Below, in pieces: positions 1 through 8,400 of a DNA stretch of 64,000 nucleotides; position 1 is the first letter of the stretch, and each line of letters opens with the position of its first letter. Both the position numbers and the translations under genes were made by a program. The notes under the pieces are model-generated. The model saw nothing but the letters and a program-made list of their open reading frames with translations. It ran no database searches and had not been told where the DNA came from. Location of the stretch: NCBI GenBank assembly GCA_046347155.1, contig JAXMGT010000001.1, positions 1,240,001-1,304,000 on the forward strand, written 5' to 3'. The DNA is from RPQJ01 sp046347155. Lineage in GTDB: Bacteria > Pseudomonadota > Gammaproteobacteria > Steroidobacterales > Steroidobacteraceae.

Positions 1-35
1 TCGCGTCGATGGTCGCGACGCGCCGGGAAGGCGGC

Positions 36-59
36 GCGGCGGGGGACGGCCCCCGCCGC
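36..59 (-). terminator. GC hairpin downstream of the permease
   Basis: A perfect 10-bp inverted repeat (36-45 pairs with 50-59, loop ACGG) lies just past the stop of the minus-strand permease. There is no T-run, so it may be a transcript-end stabiliser or a weak terminator rather than a classical intrinsic terminator. Confidence 0.35.
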
Positions 60-69
60 TGAACCCCGG

Positions 70-1518
70 TCAGGCGCCGCCCTTCTCGAGCGCGCTGTTC
101 TTGCGGCCGTACAGGAAGTACACGGTCATCCCGATCGCGGTCCACACGATCAGCCGGACCCAGGTGTCCTTCGGCAGCGAGATCATCATGTAGGCGCAGA
201 TCAGCGCGCCGAGCGGGCAGACGAGCCACGGCATCGCGACCCGGAACGGCCGCTTGAGGTCGGGGCGCGTGTATCGCAGCACCAGCACGCCGATGCAGAC
301 GACGATGAACGCGATCAGGGTGCCGATCGAGACGAGCTCGCCGAGGATCGTGACCGGCAGCAGGCCGGCGACTGTCGCCGCGAAGATGCCGGTGACCACC
401 GTCGAGAACGACGGCGTGCGGTACTTCGGGTGCACGCGGCCGAACACCGGCGGCAGCAGCCCGTCCTTCGACATCGCGAAGAAGATGCGCGGCTGGCCGA
501 GCAGCATCACGAGCATCGTCGAGGTCATGCCGGCGATCGCGCCGGCCTTCACCCAGCCCGCGAGCCAGGAGAGGTCGGGGTAGCGGTCGAGCGCCATCGC
601 GACCGGGGCCGGCGTGTTGAGCTCGGTGTACGGCACCATGCCGGTCAGCACGGCGGCGACGCCGATGTAGAGCACCGTGCAGATCGCGAGACTGACCAGG
701 ATGCCCTTCGGCATGTCGCGCTGCGGGTCGCGGGCCTCCTGGGCCGCTGTCGAGACCGCGTCGAAGCCGATGTAGGCGAAGAAGATGATGCCGGCGGCCG
801 TCACGACGCCGCCCCAGCCGAACTGGCCCGGGCCCGTGGCGGGCGGGATGAACGGGTCCCAGTTCGCGCCCTGTACGTACCAGGCGCCAAAGCCGATGAA
901 CAGCACGATCACGACCACCTTGATCGCGACGACGATGCCGTTGAAGCGCGCGGACTGCTGGATACCGATGTAGCAGAGCGTCGACATCACGGCGAGGATC
1001 AGCACCGCGGGCAGGTTGACGATTGCGCCGGTACTCACGAGTTCCCAGTGCGTCTGGCCCTTGGCGAAAGGCGCGTTCGTGAGCGCCGGCGGCAGCTCGA
1101 TCCCGAACTGGGCGAGCAGGCTCACGACGTAGCCGGACCAGCCGACCGCGATCGTCGCGGCCGCGAAAAGGTACTCGAGGATCAGGTTCCAGCCGACAAA
1201 CCAGGCGACGAATTCGCCGAGCGTCGCGTACGAATAGGAGTAGGCGCTGCCCGACACGGGGATCATCGCCGCGAACTCCGCGTAGCAAAGCCCCGCGAAC
1301 GCGCAGCCGATGCCGGCGATGATGAACGAGATCACGAGCGCCGGGCCGGCGTGGTTGGCCGCGGCCGTCCCGGTCAGCACGAAGATGCCGGTGCCGATGA
1401 TCGCGCCGATGCCGAGCATGATCAGCGCGCGCGCGTCGAGCACGCGGTTCAGCTCGTTCGCCGAGCCCTCCTTGGTGAGGTCGCCGATCGGCTTGGTCGA
1501 GAACAGGCCGTGTGCCAT
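70..1518 (-). CDS. APC-superfamily amino acid permease (cationic amino acid transporter type)
   Basis: Inner-membrane amino acid/proton symporter of the APC superfamily, 482 aa, about 12 hydrophobic segments. The first membrane segment carries the family signature GIGAIIGTGIFVLTG (about residues 36-50), where the substrate carboxylate binds. A hydrophilic N-terminus of about 30 residues and a short charged C-terminus (ending near YGRKNSALEKGG) fit the YfnA/CAT-type permeases that NCBI labels 'amino acid permease'. The ATG is preceded by a purine-rich GGGGGA about 5 nt upstream. It is a monocistronic minus-strand gene and no neighbour indicates the substrate; lysine/arginine or neutral amino acids are both possible. 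Confidence 0.9.
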   Translation of the reverse strand: MAHGLFSTKPIGDLTKEGSANELNRVLDARALIMLGIGAIIGTGIFVLTGTAAANHAGPALVISFIIAGIGCAFAGLCYAEFAAMIPVSGSAYSYSYATLGEFVAWFVGWNLILEYLFAAATIAVGWSGYVVSLLAQFGIELPPALTNAPFAKGQTHWELVSTGAIVNLPAVLILAVMSTLCYIGIQQSARFNGIVVAIKVVVIVLFIGFGAWYVQGANWDPFIPPATGPGQFGWGGVVTAAGIIFFAYIGFDAVSTAAQEARDPQRDMPKGILVSLAICTVLYIGVAAVLTGMVPYTELNTPAPVAMALDRYPDLSWLAGWVKAGAIAGMTSTMLVMLLGQPRIFFAMSKDGLLPPVFGRVHPKYRTPSFSTVVTGIFAATVAGLLPVTILGELVSIGTLIAFIVVCIGVLVLRYTRPDLKRPFRVAMPWLVCPLGALICAYMMISLPKDTWVRLIVWTAIGMTVYFLYGRKNSALEKGGA

Positions 1519-1619
1519 TGGATCCCCCGCTGCGGTCCTTACACGTTAGATGCGCCTGTGCGGCGCGGGCGGACTGTACCGCGACCCCGGTCCGGGCGAT
1601 AGGGGCGCGACGGCGAGGA

Positions 1620-2420
1620 TCAGTCTTCGCGCAGTTCGGCGGGCACGTGCGGCGCGAGGCACTCGACCAATGCCTCGTAGACCTTCGGCGCCCCGGCGAT
1701 CACGTTGCCACCCTGCCGGTAGTCGCCGCCCGACAGCGTGCCGATCCGCCCGCCGGCCTCGGTGATCAGCAGCGTGCCGGCCGCCGTGTCCCAGGCGTTC
1801 AGCCCGATCTCCCAGAACCCGTCGATGCGGCCGGCGGCGACGTACGCGAGGTCGAGCGAGGCGGCGCCCGGGCGCCGGATTCCGGCGGTTTCCTGCATCA
1901 CGGCCTTCAGCATCGCAAGGTACTCGTCGATCCAGCGCGAATTGGCGCGGTAGGGGAAGCCGGTGCCGATCAGCGCACCCTCGAGGCCCGCCTGCTTGGA
2001 AACCCGGATCCTGCGTCCGTCGAGCTGCGCACCGTCGCCCCGCGACGCCGTGTAGAGCTCCTGGCGCATCGGGTCGTAGACGACCGCGTGCTCCATCCGG
2101 CCGCGGTACTGGCAGGCGAGCGACACCGCGAACGTGGGGAATCCGTGCAGGAAGTTCGTCGTGCCATCGAGCGGGTCGATGATCCAGAGGAATTCGTCGC
2201 CGCCGCTGCGGCCGCTTTCCTCGCCGAGGAAGCCGTGGTCCGGGTGGGTGCGCCGGATGGTCTCGATGATGTCTCGCTCGGCGGCCTGGTCGACCTCGGA
2301 GACGAAATCGTTGCGGCTCTTTGCCCGCACGCCGAGCGAGGGCACGCGGTCCAGGTTGCGCACGATCAGGTCGCCTGCGCGGCGCGCGGCGCGCACGGCG
2401 ATGTTGAGTAGGGGCTGCAT
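1620..2420 (-). CDS. suhB: Inositol-1-monophosphatase family protein SuhB
   Basis: 266 aa, about the length of E. coli SuhB (267). Metal- and substrate-binding motifs of the inositol monophosphatase fold are intact: GEESG (about residue 65), DPLDGTTNFLHGFP (about 82-95) and the C-terminal WDTAAGTLLITEAGG. The family hydrolyses inositol-1-phosphate with Mg2+. In gammaproteobacteria SuhB also joins the rRNA antitermination complex with Nus factors. It is divergent from trmJ with only 23 nt between start codons, an arrangement conserved in many gammaproteobacteria, so the two promoters must overlap the opposite gene's 5' end. Confidence 0.93.
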   Translation of the reverse strand: MQPLLNIAVRAARRAGDLIVRNLDRVPSLGVRAKSRNDFVSEVDQAAERDIIETIRRTHPDHGFLGEESGRSGGDEFLWIIDPLDGTTNFLHGFPTFAVSLACQYRGRMEHAVVYDPMRQELYTASRGDGAQLDGRRIRVSKQAGLEGALIGTGFPYRANSRWIDEYLAMLKAVMQETAGIRRPGAASLDLAYVAAGRIDGFWEIGLNAWDTAAGTLLITEAGGRIGTLSGGDYRQGGNVIAGAPKVYEALVECLAPHVPAELRED

Positions 2421-2443
2421 GGGGACGGCTAGAATACCAGAGC

Positions 2444-3190
2444 ATGCCGATCCACATCGTCCTCGCCGGAACGTCGCACCCCGGGAACATCGGTTCCGCG
2501 GCCCGGGCGATGAAGACCATGGGCCTCGGGCACCTCAGGCTCGCGGCGCCCGAGCGCTACCCGGCGCCCGAGGCGACCGCGATGGCCGCCGGGGCGGACG
2601 ACGTGCTCGCCGCGGCGCAGGTCCATGACAGCGTGGGTGCCGCGGTGGCCGACTGCGGGTTCATCGTCGGTACGACGGCCCGGGCCCGGCACCTGCCGTG
2701 GCGGGTGGTCGAGCCCCGCGAGGCCGCCGTCGAGATCGTCGCGGCCGCGCGCGACTCCTCCGTCGCGGTGCTGTTCGGCGCCGAACGCACCGGGCTCACG
2801 AACGAGGACCTCGAGCGCTGCCAGCTGCTCGTGTCCATCCCGACCGGGCCGTCGTACGGGTCGCTGAACCTGGCGATGGCGGTGCAGGTGATCGCGTACG
2901 AAATCCTGCTCGCGCAGCGCGAGCGCGGCGATGCCGCCCGGGCGCGCGGCGTACCGCTCGCGAGTGCCGCCGAGATGGAAAAGTTCTACTCGCACCTCGA
3001 GCAGGTGATGGACGAGGTCGGATTCCACGACCGCACCGGCGAGGGCCACCTGATGGCCCGCCTGCGGCGGCTGTTCAACCGCACGGTGCTCGACGAGAAC
3101 GAGCTGAACATCCTGCGCGGCATCCTGACCTCGGTGCAGGGCCGACGGCGCCGAGCCGGGGACCCGCACCCGCCGCGGGGGCTGCCGTGA
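2444..3190 (+). CDS. trmJ: tRNA (cytidine/uridine-2'-O-)-methyltransferase TrmJ
   Basis: 248-aa SPOUT-class RNA methyltransferase that 2'-O-methylates nucleotide 32 of the tRNA anticodon loop using SAM. The N-terminal VLAGTSHPGNIGSAARAMKTMGL region and the knot motifs (GAERTGL about residue 112, IPTGPSYGSLNLAMAV about 132-147) are typical. First gene of the trmJ-iscS-iscU-like unit; its TGA overlaps the GTG start of the cysteine desulfurase. A TAGAAT -10-like box at 2430-2435 lies so close to the ATG that the mRNA may be nearly leaderless. Confidence 0.92.
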   Translation: MPIHIVLAGTSHPGNIGSAARAMKTMGLGHLRLAAPERYPAPEATAMAAGADDVLAAAQVHDSVGAAVADCGFIVGTTARARHLPWRVVEPREAAVEIVAAARDSSVAVLFGAERTGLTNEDLERCQLLVSIPTGPSYGSLNLAMAVQVIAYEILLAQRERGDAARARGVPLASAAEMEKFYSHLEQVMDEVGFHDRTGEGHLMARLRRLFNRTVLDENELNILRGILTSVQGRRRRAGDPHPPRGLP

Positions 3191-4362
3191 GCGGCGTCGT
3201 CTACCTCGACAACGCGGCGACGACGGCGGTGGACCCCAGGGTCGTCGAGGCGATGCTCGAGTGCCTGGGCCCCGGGGGCGATTATGCGAACCCGTCGTCG
3301 ATGGGCCATGCGCCGGGCCGGCGTGCCCGCGAGCGTGTCGAGCGCGCGCGGGCCGAGGTGGCCGCGCTCGTGGGCGCGACACCGGATCGCATCGTGTTCA
3401 CCTCGGGCGCGACCGAGGCGGACAACCTGGGCCTGCTCGGCGCGGCCCGTTACCACCGGTCGAGGGGGCGCCACGTCGTCACCTCGCGGACCGAGCACCC
3501 GGCCGTGCTCGATGCGTGCCGGCAGCTCGAGCGCGAGGGGTTCGAGGTGACTTACCTCGCACCGGGCCCGGACGGCATCGTGACGCCATCGCAGGTCGAG
3601 GCGGCGCTCCGGCCGGACACGCTGCTCGCCTCGCTGATGCACGTGCAGAACGAGATCGGCGTCGTGCAGGACGTCGGCGCCGTGGGGCGGCTGTGCCGGG
3701 AGCGCGGCGTGATCTTCCACGTGGACGCGGCGCAGGGCGCCGGCAAGCTGCCGCTCGACGTCGAGCGCGACGCGATCGACCTGCTCGCGCTGACCGCGCA
3801 CAAGGTCCACGGGCCGAAGGGCGTCGGCGCACTGTGCGTCAGGCGCGAGCCCCGGCTCGGCCTCGCGCCGCTGGTCCACGGCGGCGGACAGGAGCGGGGC
3901 GTGCGCTCCGGGACGCTCGCCACGCACCAGGTCGTCGGCATGGGTCGCGCGTACGCGATCGCCGCGGCCGAGGGCGCCGGGGACGCGGTGCGCATCGCCG
4001 GGCTCCGGGACCGGCTCTGGCGGGCACTGTCGTCGATGCCGGGCGCCGAACTGAACGGCCACCCGACCCGGCGGGTGGCCGGGATACTGAGTGTCACGTT
4101 CGACGGCGTCGAGGGCGAGAGCCTGCTCGCGGCGCTCGACGACATCGCGGTCGCTTCGGGCTCGGCCTGCGCGTCGATGAGCGGCGAGCCGTCCTACGTG
4201 CTGCGCGCACTCGGCCACTCGGACCGGCGTGCGCAGGCCACGCTGAGGTTGAGCCTCGGACGGTACACGACGACCGCCGACGTGGACCACGCGGCCCGGC
4301 GCATCAGGGAGGAGGTCGGGCGACTGCGCGCGATGGCGCCGTTCTCGGCCCGCGAGCCGTGA
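3187..4362 (+). CDS. iscS: Cysteine desulfurase IscS
   Basis: 391-aa PLP enzyme that converts cysteine to alanine plus an enzyme-bound persulfide, supplying sulfur for Fe-S clusters and tRNA thiolation. Start chosen at GTG 3187, which overlaps the trmJ stop (GTGA) and immediately precedes the conserved VYLDNAATT N-terminus. The PLP lysine falls at residue 206 (TAHKVHGPKG) and the catalytic cysteine at 328 (SGSACAS), the same numbers as in E. coli IscS. Its TGA overlaps the ATG of the IscU-like gene, so the two are translationally coupled. Confidence 0.92.
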   Translation: MSGVVYLDNAATTAVDPRVVEAMLECLGPGGDYANPSSMGHAPGRRARERVERARAEVAALVGATPDRIVFTSGATEADNLGLLGAARYHRSRGRHVVTSRTEHPAVLDACRQLEREGFEVTYLAPGPDGIVTPSQVEAALRPDTLLASLMHVQNEIGVVQDVGAVGRLCRERGVIFHVDAAQGAGKLPLDVERDAIDLLALTAHKVHGPKGVGALCVRREPRLGLAPLVHGGGQERGVRSGTLATHQVVGMGRAYAIAAAEGAGDAVRIAGLRDRLWRALSSMPGAELNGHPTRRVAGILSVTFDGVEGESLLAALDDIAVASGSACASMSGEPSYVLRALGHSDRRAQATLRLSLGRYTTTADVDHAARRIREEVGRLRAMAPFSAREP

Positions 4363-4760
4363 TGGGCGACGAAGACCCTCGCTACTCGGCCGAGGTGCGA
4401 CGCCGCGCCCGCGCCCCGGCGGGCGCCGGGCGGTTGCCCGCCGGCGGCGACGTCGTCTCCGGCGGCGCCGGGGACGTCGAGCAGGGCACGCGGGTCGAAC
4501 TCGACGTGCAGGTGGCCGGCGGGCGCGTCGTTCGGGCGGCGTTCCGTGCCCACGGGTGTCCCCACGTCGTCGCCGCCGCCTCCTGGGTGATCGAAAGGCT
4601 GCGGGACGCGACCCGCGGCGACCTCGAGCGGTGGGACTGGCGCGAGGTCGCAGAGGCCCTGGACGTGCCGCCCGCGAAGTACGGCCGGCTGCTGGTGCTG
4701 CAGGACGCGGTTCGCGCCGTCGCGCGGAACTGGGCCGGGCGGGCCGGGTCTACGGTGTAG
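4362..4760 (+). CDS. Degenerate IscU/NifU-N-like Fe-S scaffold protein
   Basis: 132 aa, starting at ATG 4362 inside the iscS stop (ATGA). The sequence follows IscU (YSxxV start, AHGCPHVVAAASWVIE, LDVPPAK then LQDAV). The ligands are largely lost: the first scaffold Cys (IscU C37) is Ala36, the His/Cys pair (H105/C106) is Gly108/Arg109, and only Cys66 (IscU C63) remains. It can hardly assemble a [2Fe-2S] cluster in the usual way. Possible roles are a sulfur acceptor or a partner/regulator of IscS. No hscBA-fdx genes follow. Family assignment is from motifs; the altered function is inference. Confidence 0.8.
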   Translation: MGDEDPRYSAEVRRRARAPAGAGRLPAGGDVVSGGAGDVEQGTRVELDVQVAGGRVVRAAFRAHGCPHVVAAASWVIERLRDATRGDLERWDWREVAEALDVPPAKYGRLLVLQDAVRAVARNWAGRAGSTV

Positions 4761-4789
4761 AATTCCTGCCCGCAGGAGGGTCACGCCGC

Positions 4790-5113
4790 ATGTCCGTCTC
4801 GCTCACGCCGGCCGCCGCAGAACGGGTCCGCACGTTCCTCGTGAACCGTGGCCACGGCGTCGGGTTGCGATTTGGGGTCCGCAAGACCGGGTGCTCTGGT
4901 TTCGCCTACGTCGTCAATTACGCCGACGACGTCGGGCCCACCGACGTCGTGTTCGAGGCGTCCGGCGTCAAGGTGATCGTGGACCCGGACAGCCTGCGCT
5001 ACGTGGACGGGACCGAGATCGACTTCGTCAAGCAGGGGCTCAACGAGGCGTTCAAGTTCCGGAACCCGAACGTGCGCGGAGAGTGCGGCTGCGGCGAGAG
5101 CTTCAACGTCTAA
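4790..5113 (+). CDS. iscA: A-type Fe-S carrier protein IscA
   Basis: 107 aa A-type carrier that receives and delivers Fe-S clusters. The three conserved cysteines are present: one in TGCSGFAY (about residue 35) and two in the C-terminal GECGCGES. Start set at ATG 4790, preceded by AGGAGG (4774-4779); longer in-frame extensions upstream lack family similarity. It lies 29 nt after the IscU-like gene in the same unit. IscA and ErpA cannot be separated with certainty; iscA is preferred for the context and sequence (SLTPAAAERVR). Confidence 0.88.
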   Translation: MSVSLTPAAAERVRTFLVNRGHGVGLRFGVRKTGCSGFAYVVNYADDVGPTDVVFEASGVKVIVDPDSLRYVDGTEIDFVKQGLNEAFKFRNPNVRGECGCGESFNV

Positions 5114-5136
5114 CTGCCCGTCCGGGCTGAATTTTC

Positions 5137-5165
5137 TTGGCCCGATGGGCCCTGAACGGTATACT
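5137..5165 (+). promoter_or_regulatory. Sigma-70-like promoter for ndk
   Basis: TTGGCC at 5137-5142 and TATACT at 5160-5165 separated by exactly 17 nt, between iscA and ndk. TATACT matches 5 of 6 consensus positions. Predicted leader of roughly 110 nt before the ndk ATG. Confidence 0.6.
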
Positions 5166-5281
5166 TCGCGGTTCTATCCGCGGCCCCGGTCGACGGTCTG
5201 GCGCCACGCCGGGCCCGCGGCCCGGGGCCGCATGCCCACACAACCCAGAGGGGCCGACGCCCCGACCGACAGAGGAATCGC

Positions 5282-5707
5282 ATGGCCGTCGAACGCACGC
5301 TGTCCATCGTCAAGCCCGATGGAGTCAAGAGAAACGTCATTGGCGAGGTGTACCGCCGCTTCGAGAGCGCGGGTCTCCGGATCGTCGCCGCGCGCATGCG
5401 CCGCCTGTCGCTCGCCGAGGCCGAGGGCTTTTACGCCGTCCACCGCGAGCGCCCGTTCTTCAAGGACCTCGTTGCCTACATGACGTCGGGCCCGGTGGTC
5501 GTGCAGGTGCTCGAGGGCGAGGACGCCGTCGCGAAGAACCGCGAGATCATGGGCGCCACCGACCCGAAGAAGGCGGCCCCGGGCACGATCCGCGCCGACC
5601 TCGCCGAGAGCATCGAGGCGAACACCGTGCACGGCTCGGACAGCCTCGAGAACGCCGCGCGCGAGATCGCCTACTTCTTCGCCGAGACGGAGCTCTGCCC
5701 GCGCTGA
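5282..5707 (+). CDS. ndk: Nucleoside diphosphate kinase
   Basis: 141 aa, standard bacterial Ndk length. Transfers the gamma phosphate of ATP to (d)NDPs through a phospho-histidine. The N-terminal ERTLSIVKPDGVKRN, the NREIMGATDPKKA loop and the active-site NTVHGSDS (His about residue 117) are intact. It has its own promoter in front and leads into rlmN 37 nt later. The iscA-ndk-rlmN-pilW order is conserved in gammaproteobacteria. Confidence 0.97.
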   Translation: MAVERTLSIVKPDGVKRNVIGEVYRRFESAGLRIVAARMRRLSLAEAEGFYAVHRERPFFKDLVAYMTSGPVVVQVLEGEDAVAKNREIMGATDPKKAAPGTIRADLAESIEANTVHGSDSLENAAREIAYFFAETELCPR

Positions 5708-5744
5708 GCGGGCGGCCCCGTCGTCCGCCGCCGCGAGCACCACG

Positions 5745-6860
5745 ATGAGCGAGACGGCCGCCAAGACGAACCTCCTCGGCCTCGACCGGGCCGGGATGGA
5801 GGCGTTCGTCGCCGGGATGGGCGAGAAGCCCTTCCGGGCCCGGCAGCTCATGAAGTGGATCTACCGGCGCGCGGTCGGCGACTTCGACGGGATGACGGAC
5901 CTCGGCAAGGACTTCCGCCGCCGGCTCGCGGAAGTGGCCGAGATCCGCGTCCCCGAGGTGATCCTCTCGCAGGCGTCGGCCGACGGCACGCGCAAGTGGC
6001 TGCTCCGCTTCGAGAGCGGCCAGGCCATCGAGATGGTGTTCATTCCGGAGCCGGGTCGCGGCACGCTCTGCATCTCGAGCCAGGTCGGCTGCGCGATGGA
6101 TTGCGGTTTCTGCTCGACCGGGGCGCAGGGGTTCAACCGCAACCTGACGACGGCCGAGATCGTCGGCCAGGTGTGGCTCGCGAACCGCGAGCTCGGCTAT
6201 TCGCCGGACGGCGACCGCGTGATCACGAACGTCGTGTTCATGGGGATGGGCGAGCCGCTGATGAACTACCGCAACGTGGTCCCGGCCGCCGAGATCATGA
6301 TGGACGACCTGGGGCTCGACCTCTCGCGGCGGCGCGTGACGATCAGCACGTCGGGGCTCGTGCCGCAGATGATCCGGATCGCTGAGGAGACCAACGTCGC
6401 GCTCGCCGTGTCGCTCCACGCGCCGAACGACGAGCTGCGCAGCGAACTGATGCCGATCAACCGCCGGCACCCGATCGCAAGCCTGCTCGAGGCGTGCTGG
6501 CACTACGTCGAGAAGCAGAATGCCCGCAGCGTGACGTTCGAGTACGTGATGCTGGACGGCGTGAACGACCGCCCGGAGCACGCGCGGGAGCTCGCGGCGT
6601 TGCTGCGCGGCCGGCCGGCGAAGGTGAACCTGATTCCGTTCAACCCGTTCCCGAACACGCGATACCGCCGCTCGAGCGATGCGGCGGTCGAGCGCTTCCG
6701 CGACCTCGTGATCAAGGGTGGCGTGATCGCGACGATCCGCCGTACCCGCGGCGACGACATCGACGCCGCGTGCGGGCAGCTCGTCGGACGGGTCAATGAC
6801 CGCACGATCGTTCGGCTGCGCGACCGCAACCTGATGCCCGCCACCGGGGCGCACGCATGA
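5745..6860 (+). CDS. rlmN: Dual-specificity 23S rRNA m2A2503 / tRNA m2A37 methyltransferase RlmN
   Basis: 371-aa radical-SAM enzyme. The CxxxCxxC cluster motif CAMDCGFC is at about residues 114-121, followed by STGAQGFNRNL. The second catalytic cysteine, which carries the methyl, is in GDDIDAACGQLVG near the C-terminus. It methylates C2 of A2503 in 23S rRNA and A37 in some tRNAs, using SAM both as radical source and methyl donor. The TGA overlaps the pilW start (ATGA). Confidence 0.96.
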   Translation: MSETAAKTNLLGLDRAGMEAFVAGMGEKPFRARQLMKWIYRRAVGDFDGMTDLGKDFRRRLAEVAEIRVPEVILSQASADGTRKWLLRFESGQAIEMVFIPEPGRGTLCISSQVGCAMDCGFCSTGAQGFNRNLTTAEIVGQVWLANRELGYSPDGDRVITNVVFMGMGEPLMNYRNVVPAAEIMMDDLGLDLSRRRVTISTSGLVPQMIRIAEETNVALAVSLHAPNDELRSELMPINRRHPIASLLEACWHYVEKQNARSVTFEYVMLDGVNDRPEHARELAALLRGRPAKVNLIPFNPFPNTRYRRSSDAAVERFRDLVIKGGVIATIRRTRGDDIDAACGQLVGRVNDRTIVRLRDRNLMPATGAHA

Positions 6861-7618
6861 TCCGGCGAGCCCTCGCGACCGTGCTGCTCGTGCTCGCCGT
6901 CGGTTCTGCCTCGGCGCAATCTGTGTCGGACAACGAGCCCGACCGGCGCAAGGCCGCGCAGGCGAACGCGCAGCTCGCGCTCGCCTACCTGCGGGAGGGC
7001 GACCTCGTGACCGCGCGCGAGAAGCTCGAGAAGGCGCTCGAGCAGGACCCGAACATCGCCGATACCCAGCTCGCGGCCGGATTCGTCTACGACCGCCTCG
7101 GGGAGGACGACAAGGCTCGCTCGGCCTACGAGAAGGCGGTGCGGCTGAGCCGCGACAACCCCCAGGTCCTGAACAGCTACGGTTCGTTCCTGTGCCTCAA
7201 GGGCGACCGCAAGCAGGGCGAGAAGGTGCTGTTGCAGGCGGCCGGGAGCCCGCTCAACCGCAATCCGGAGTTCGCCTGGGCGAACGCAGGACGTTGCGCG
7301 CGGGCCGACGGGCGGCTGAAGGATGCCGAGAGCTATTTCCGCCAGGCGCTCGCGCGCCGCGGCGACCAGGCGGACATGCTGTTCAGCATGGCCGAGATCG
7401 AGCACGAACTCGGCAACGACCTGCAGGCCCGCGCGTTCCTCGAGCGCTATGCATCGCTTGCGCCGATCTCCGCGGCGTCTCTCTGGCTCGGGTACCGTAT
7501 CGAGCGCGGGCTCGGCGACGACGATCAGGCCCGCCTCTATGCCGACCGCCTCAAGCGCGAGTATCCGATGTCCCCGGAAATGAGCGCGCTCCTCGACGCC
7601 GAGCGGGCCGGAAAGTGA
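6857..7618 (+). CDS. pilW: Type IV pilus biogenesis/stability TPR protein PilW (PilF)
   Basis: 253 aa with an N-terminal signal peptide (MIRRALATVLLVLAVGSASA, cleavage near AQS) and then TPR repeats from about residue 35 to 240 (for example AQLALAYLREGDLVTAREKL, ADTQLAAGFVYDRLGEDDKA). This family acts as the pilotin for the PilQ secretin in the outer membrane. Most homologues are lipoproteins, but no lipobox cysteine is visible here, so it may be a soluble periplasmic version. Coupled to rlmN upstream and rodZ downstream by 4-nt overlaps. Confidence 0.82.
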   Translation: MIRRALATVLLVLAVGSASAQSVSDNEPDRRKAAQANAQLALAYLREGDLVTAREKLEKALEQDPNIADTQLAAGFVYDRLGEDDKARSAYEKAVRLSRDNPQVLNSYGSFLCLKGDRKQGEKVLLQAAGSPLNRNPEFAWANAGRCARADGRLKDAESYFRQALARRGDQADMLFSMAEIEHELGNDLQARAFLERYASLAPISAASLWLGYRIERGLGDDDQARLYADRLKREYPMSPEMSALLDAERAGK

Positions 7619-8400
7619 CGTCGGCCGCACCCGAAGTCGCCGGGTTGCCCACCGATCCCGGAGCGAGGCTGCGCCGCCAGCGCGAGCAGGCGGGCCTCAC
7701 CGAACAGCAGGTGGCCGAGCAGCTCAACCTCGACGCGGGCCTCGTCCAGGCGCTCGAGCGCAACGACTACGCGGCGCTTGGTGCGCCGGTCTTCGTGCGC
7801 GGCCACCTCCGTCGCTACTCGACGCTGGTCGGCGCCGACGCGGCCCAGATCCTCGCGGCGTACGACCGTTCGAGTGCGGGCCCGGGGCAGCCGACGCTGA
7901 TCCCGCGTGCACGCGAGGAAATGCGCCCGGCGCAGCGCCGCTCGCCGATACCGTGGATCGTGGCCGGTGGGCTCGTCCTGCTCGTCGCGGTCGGCGGGCT
8001 CGCGTGGTTCGCGTTCGACGCCTGGCGCGCCTCGCGTTCGGCCCGGGCGGACGAGGCCGCGCCGCCGGCCTCGACCGTGGCGGTTGCACCGGCCGCGCCC
8101 GCCGCACCGGCCCCGGCCGGGCAGGTCGCGGTCGCCTTTGCGTTCAGCGCCGACAGCTGGATCGAGGTCTACGACGCCTCCGGCCGCACGGTCGTCTACG
8201 ACCTCGGCAAGGCCGGTACGCAGCGCATCGCCTCGGGCACGCCGCCGCTCAGCGTAACGCTCGGCAATGCGCCGGCGGTCGCGATGGACGTGAACGGCCG
8301 GCGCGCGACGGTGCCGGCACCGGAGGCGGGCAGCACCGTCACGCATTTCGCGGTCGGCGCCGATGGTATGCCGCGTCCGGCCGTCGAGGAACGCACGTGA
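7615..8400 (+). CDS. rodZ: RodZ-like cytoskeletal/cell-shape protein (HTH + DUF4115)
   Basis: 261 aa from GTG 7615, which overlaps the pilW stop. An N-terminal Cro-type HTH (LRRQREQAGLTEQQVAEQL, residues about 18-80) is followed by a linker, a transmembrane segment (IPWIVAGGLVLLVAVGGLAWFAF, about 117-139), an Ala/Pro-rich periplasmic stretch and a C-terminal DUF4115 beta domain (WIEVYDASGRTVVY). This is the domain order of RodZ, which links MreB to the elongasome. In E. coli ispG follows rodZ; here hisS follows directly. Confidence 0.85.
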   Translation: MTSAAPEVAGLPTDPGARLRRQREQAGLTEQQVAEQLNLDAGLVQALERNDYAALGAPVFVRGHLRRYSTLVGADAAQILAAYDRSSAGPGQPTLIPRAREEMRPAQRRSPIPWIVAGGLVLLVAVGGLAWFAFDAWRASRSARADEAAPPASTVAVAPAAPAAPAPAGQVAVAFAFSADSWIEVYDASGRTVVYDLGKAGTQRIASGTPPLSVTLGNAPAVAMDVNGRRATVPAPEAGSTVTHFAVGADGMPRPAVEERT

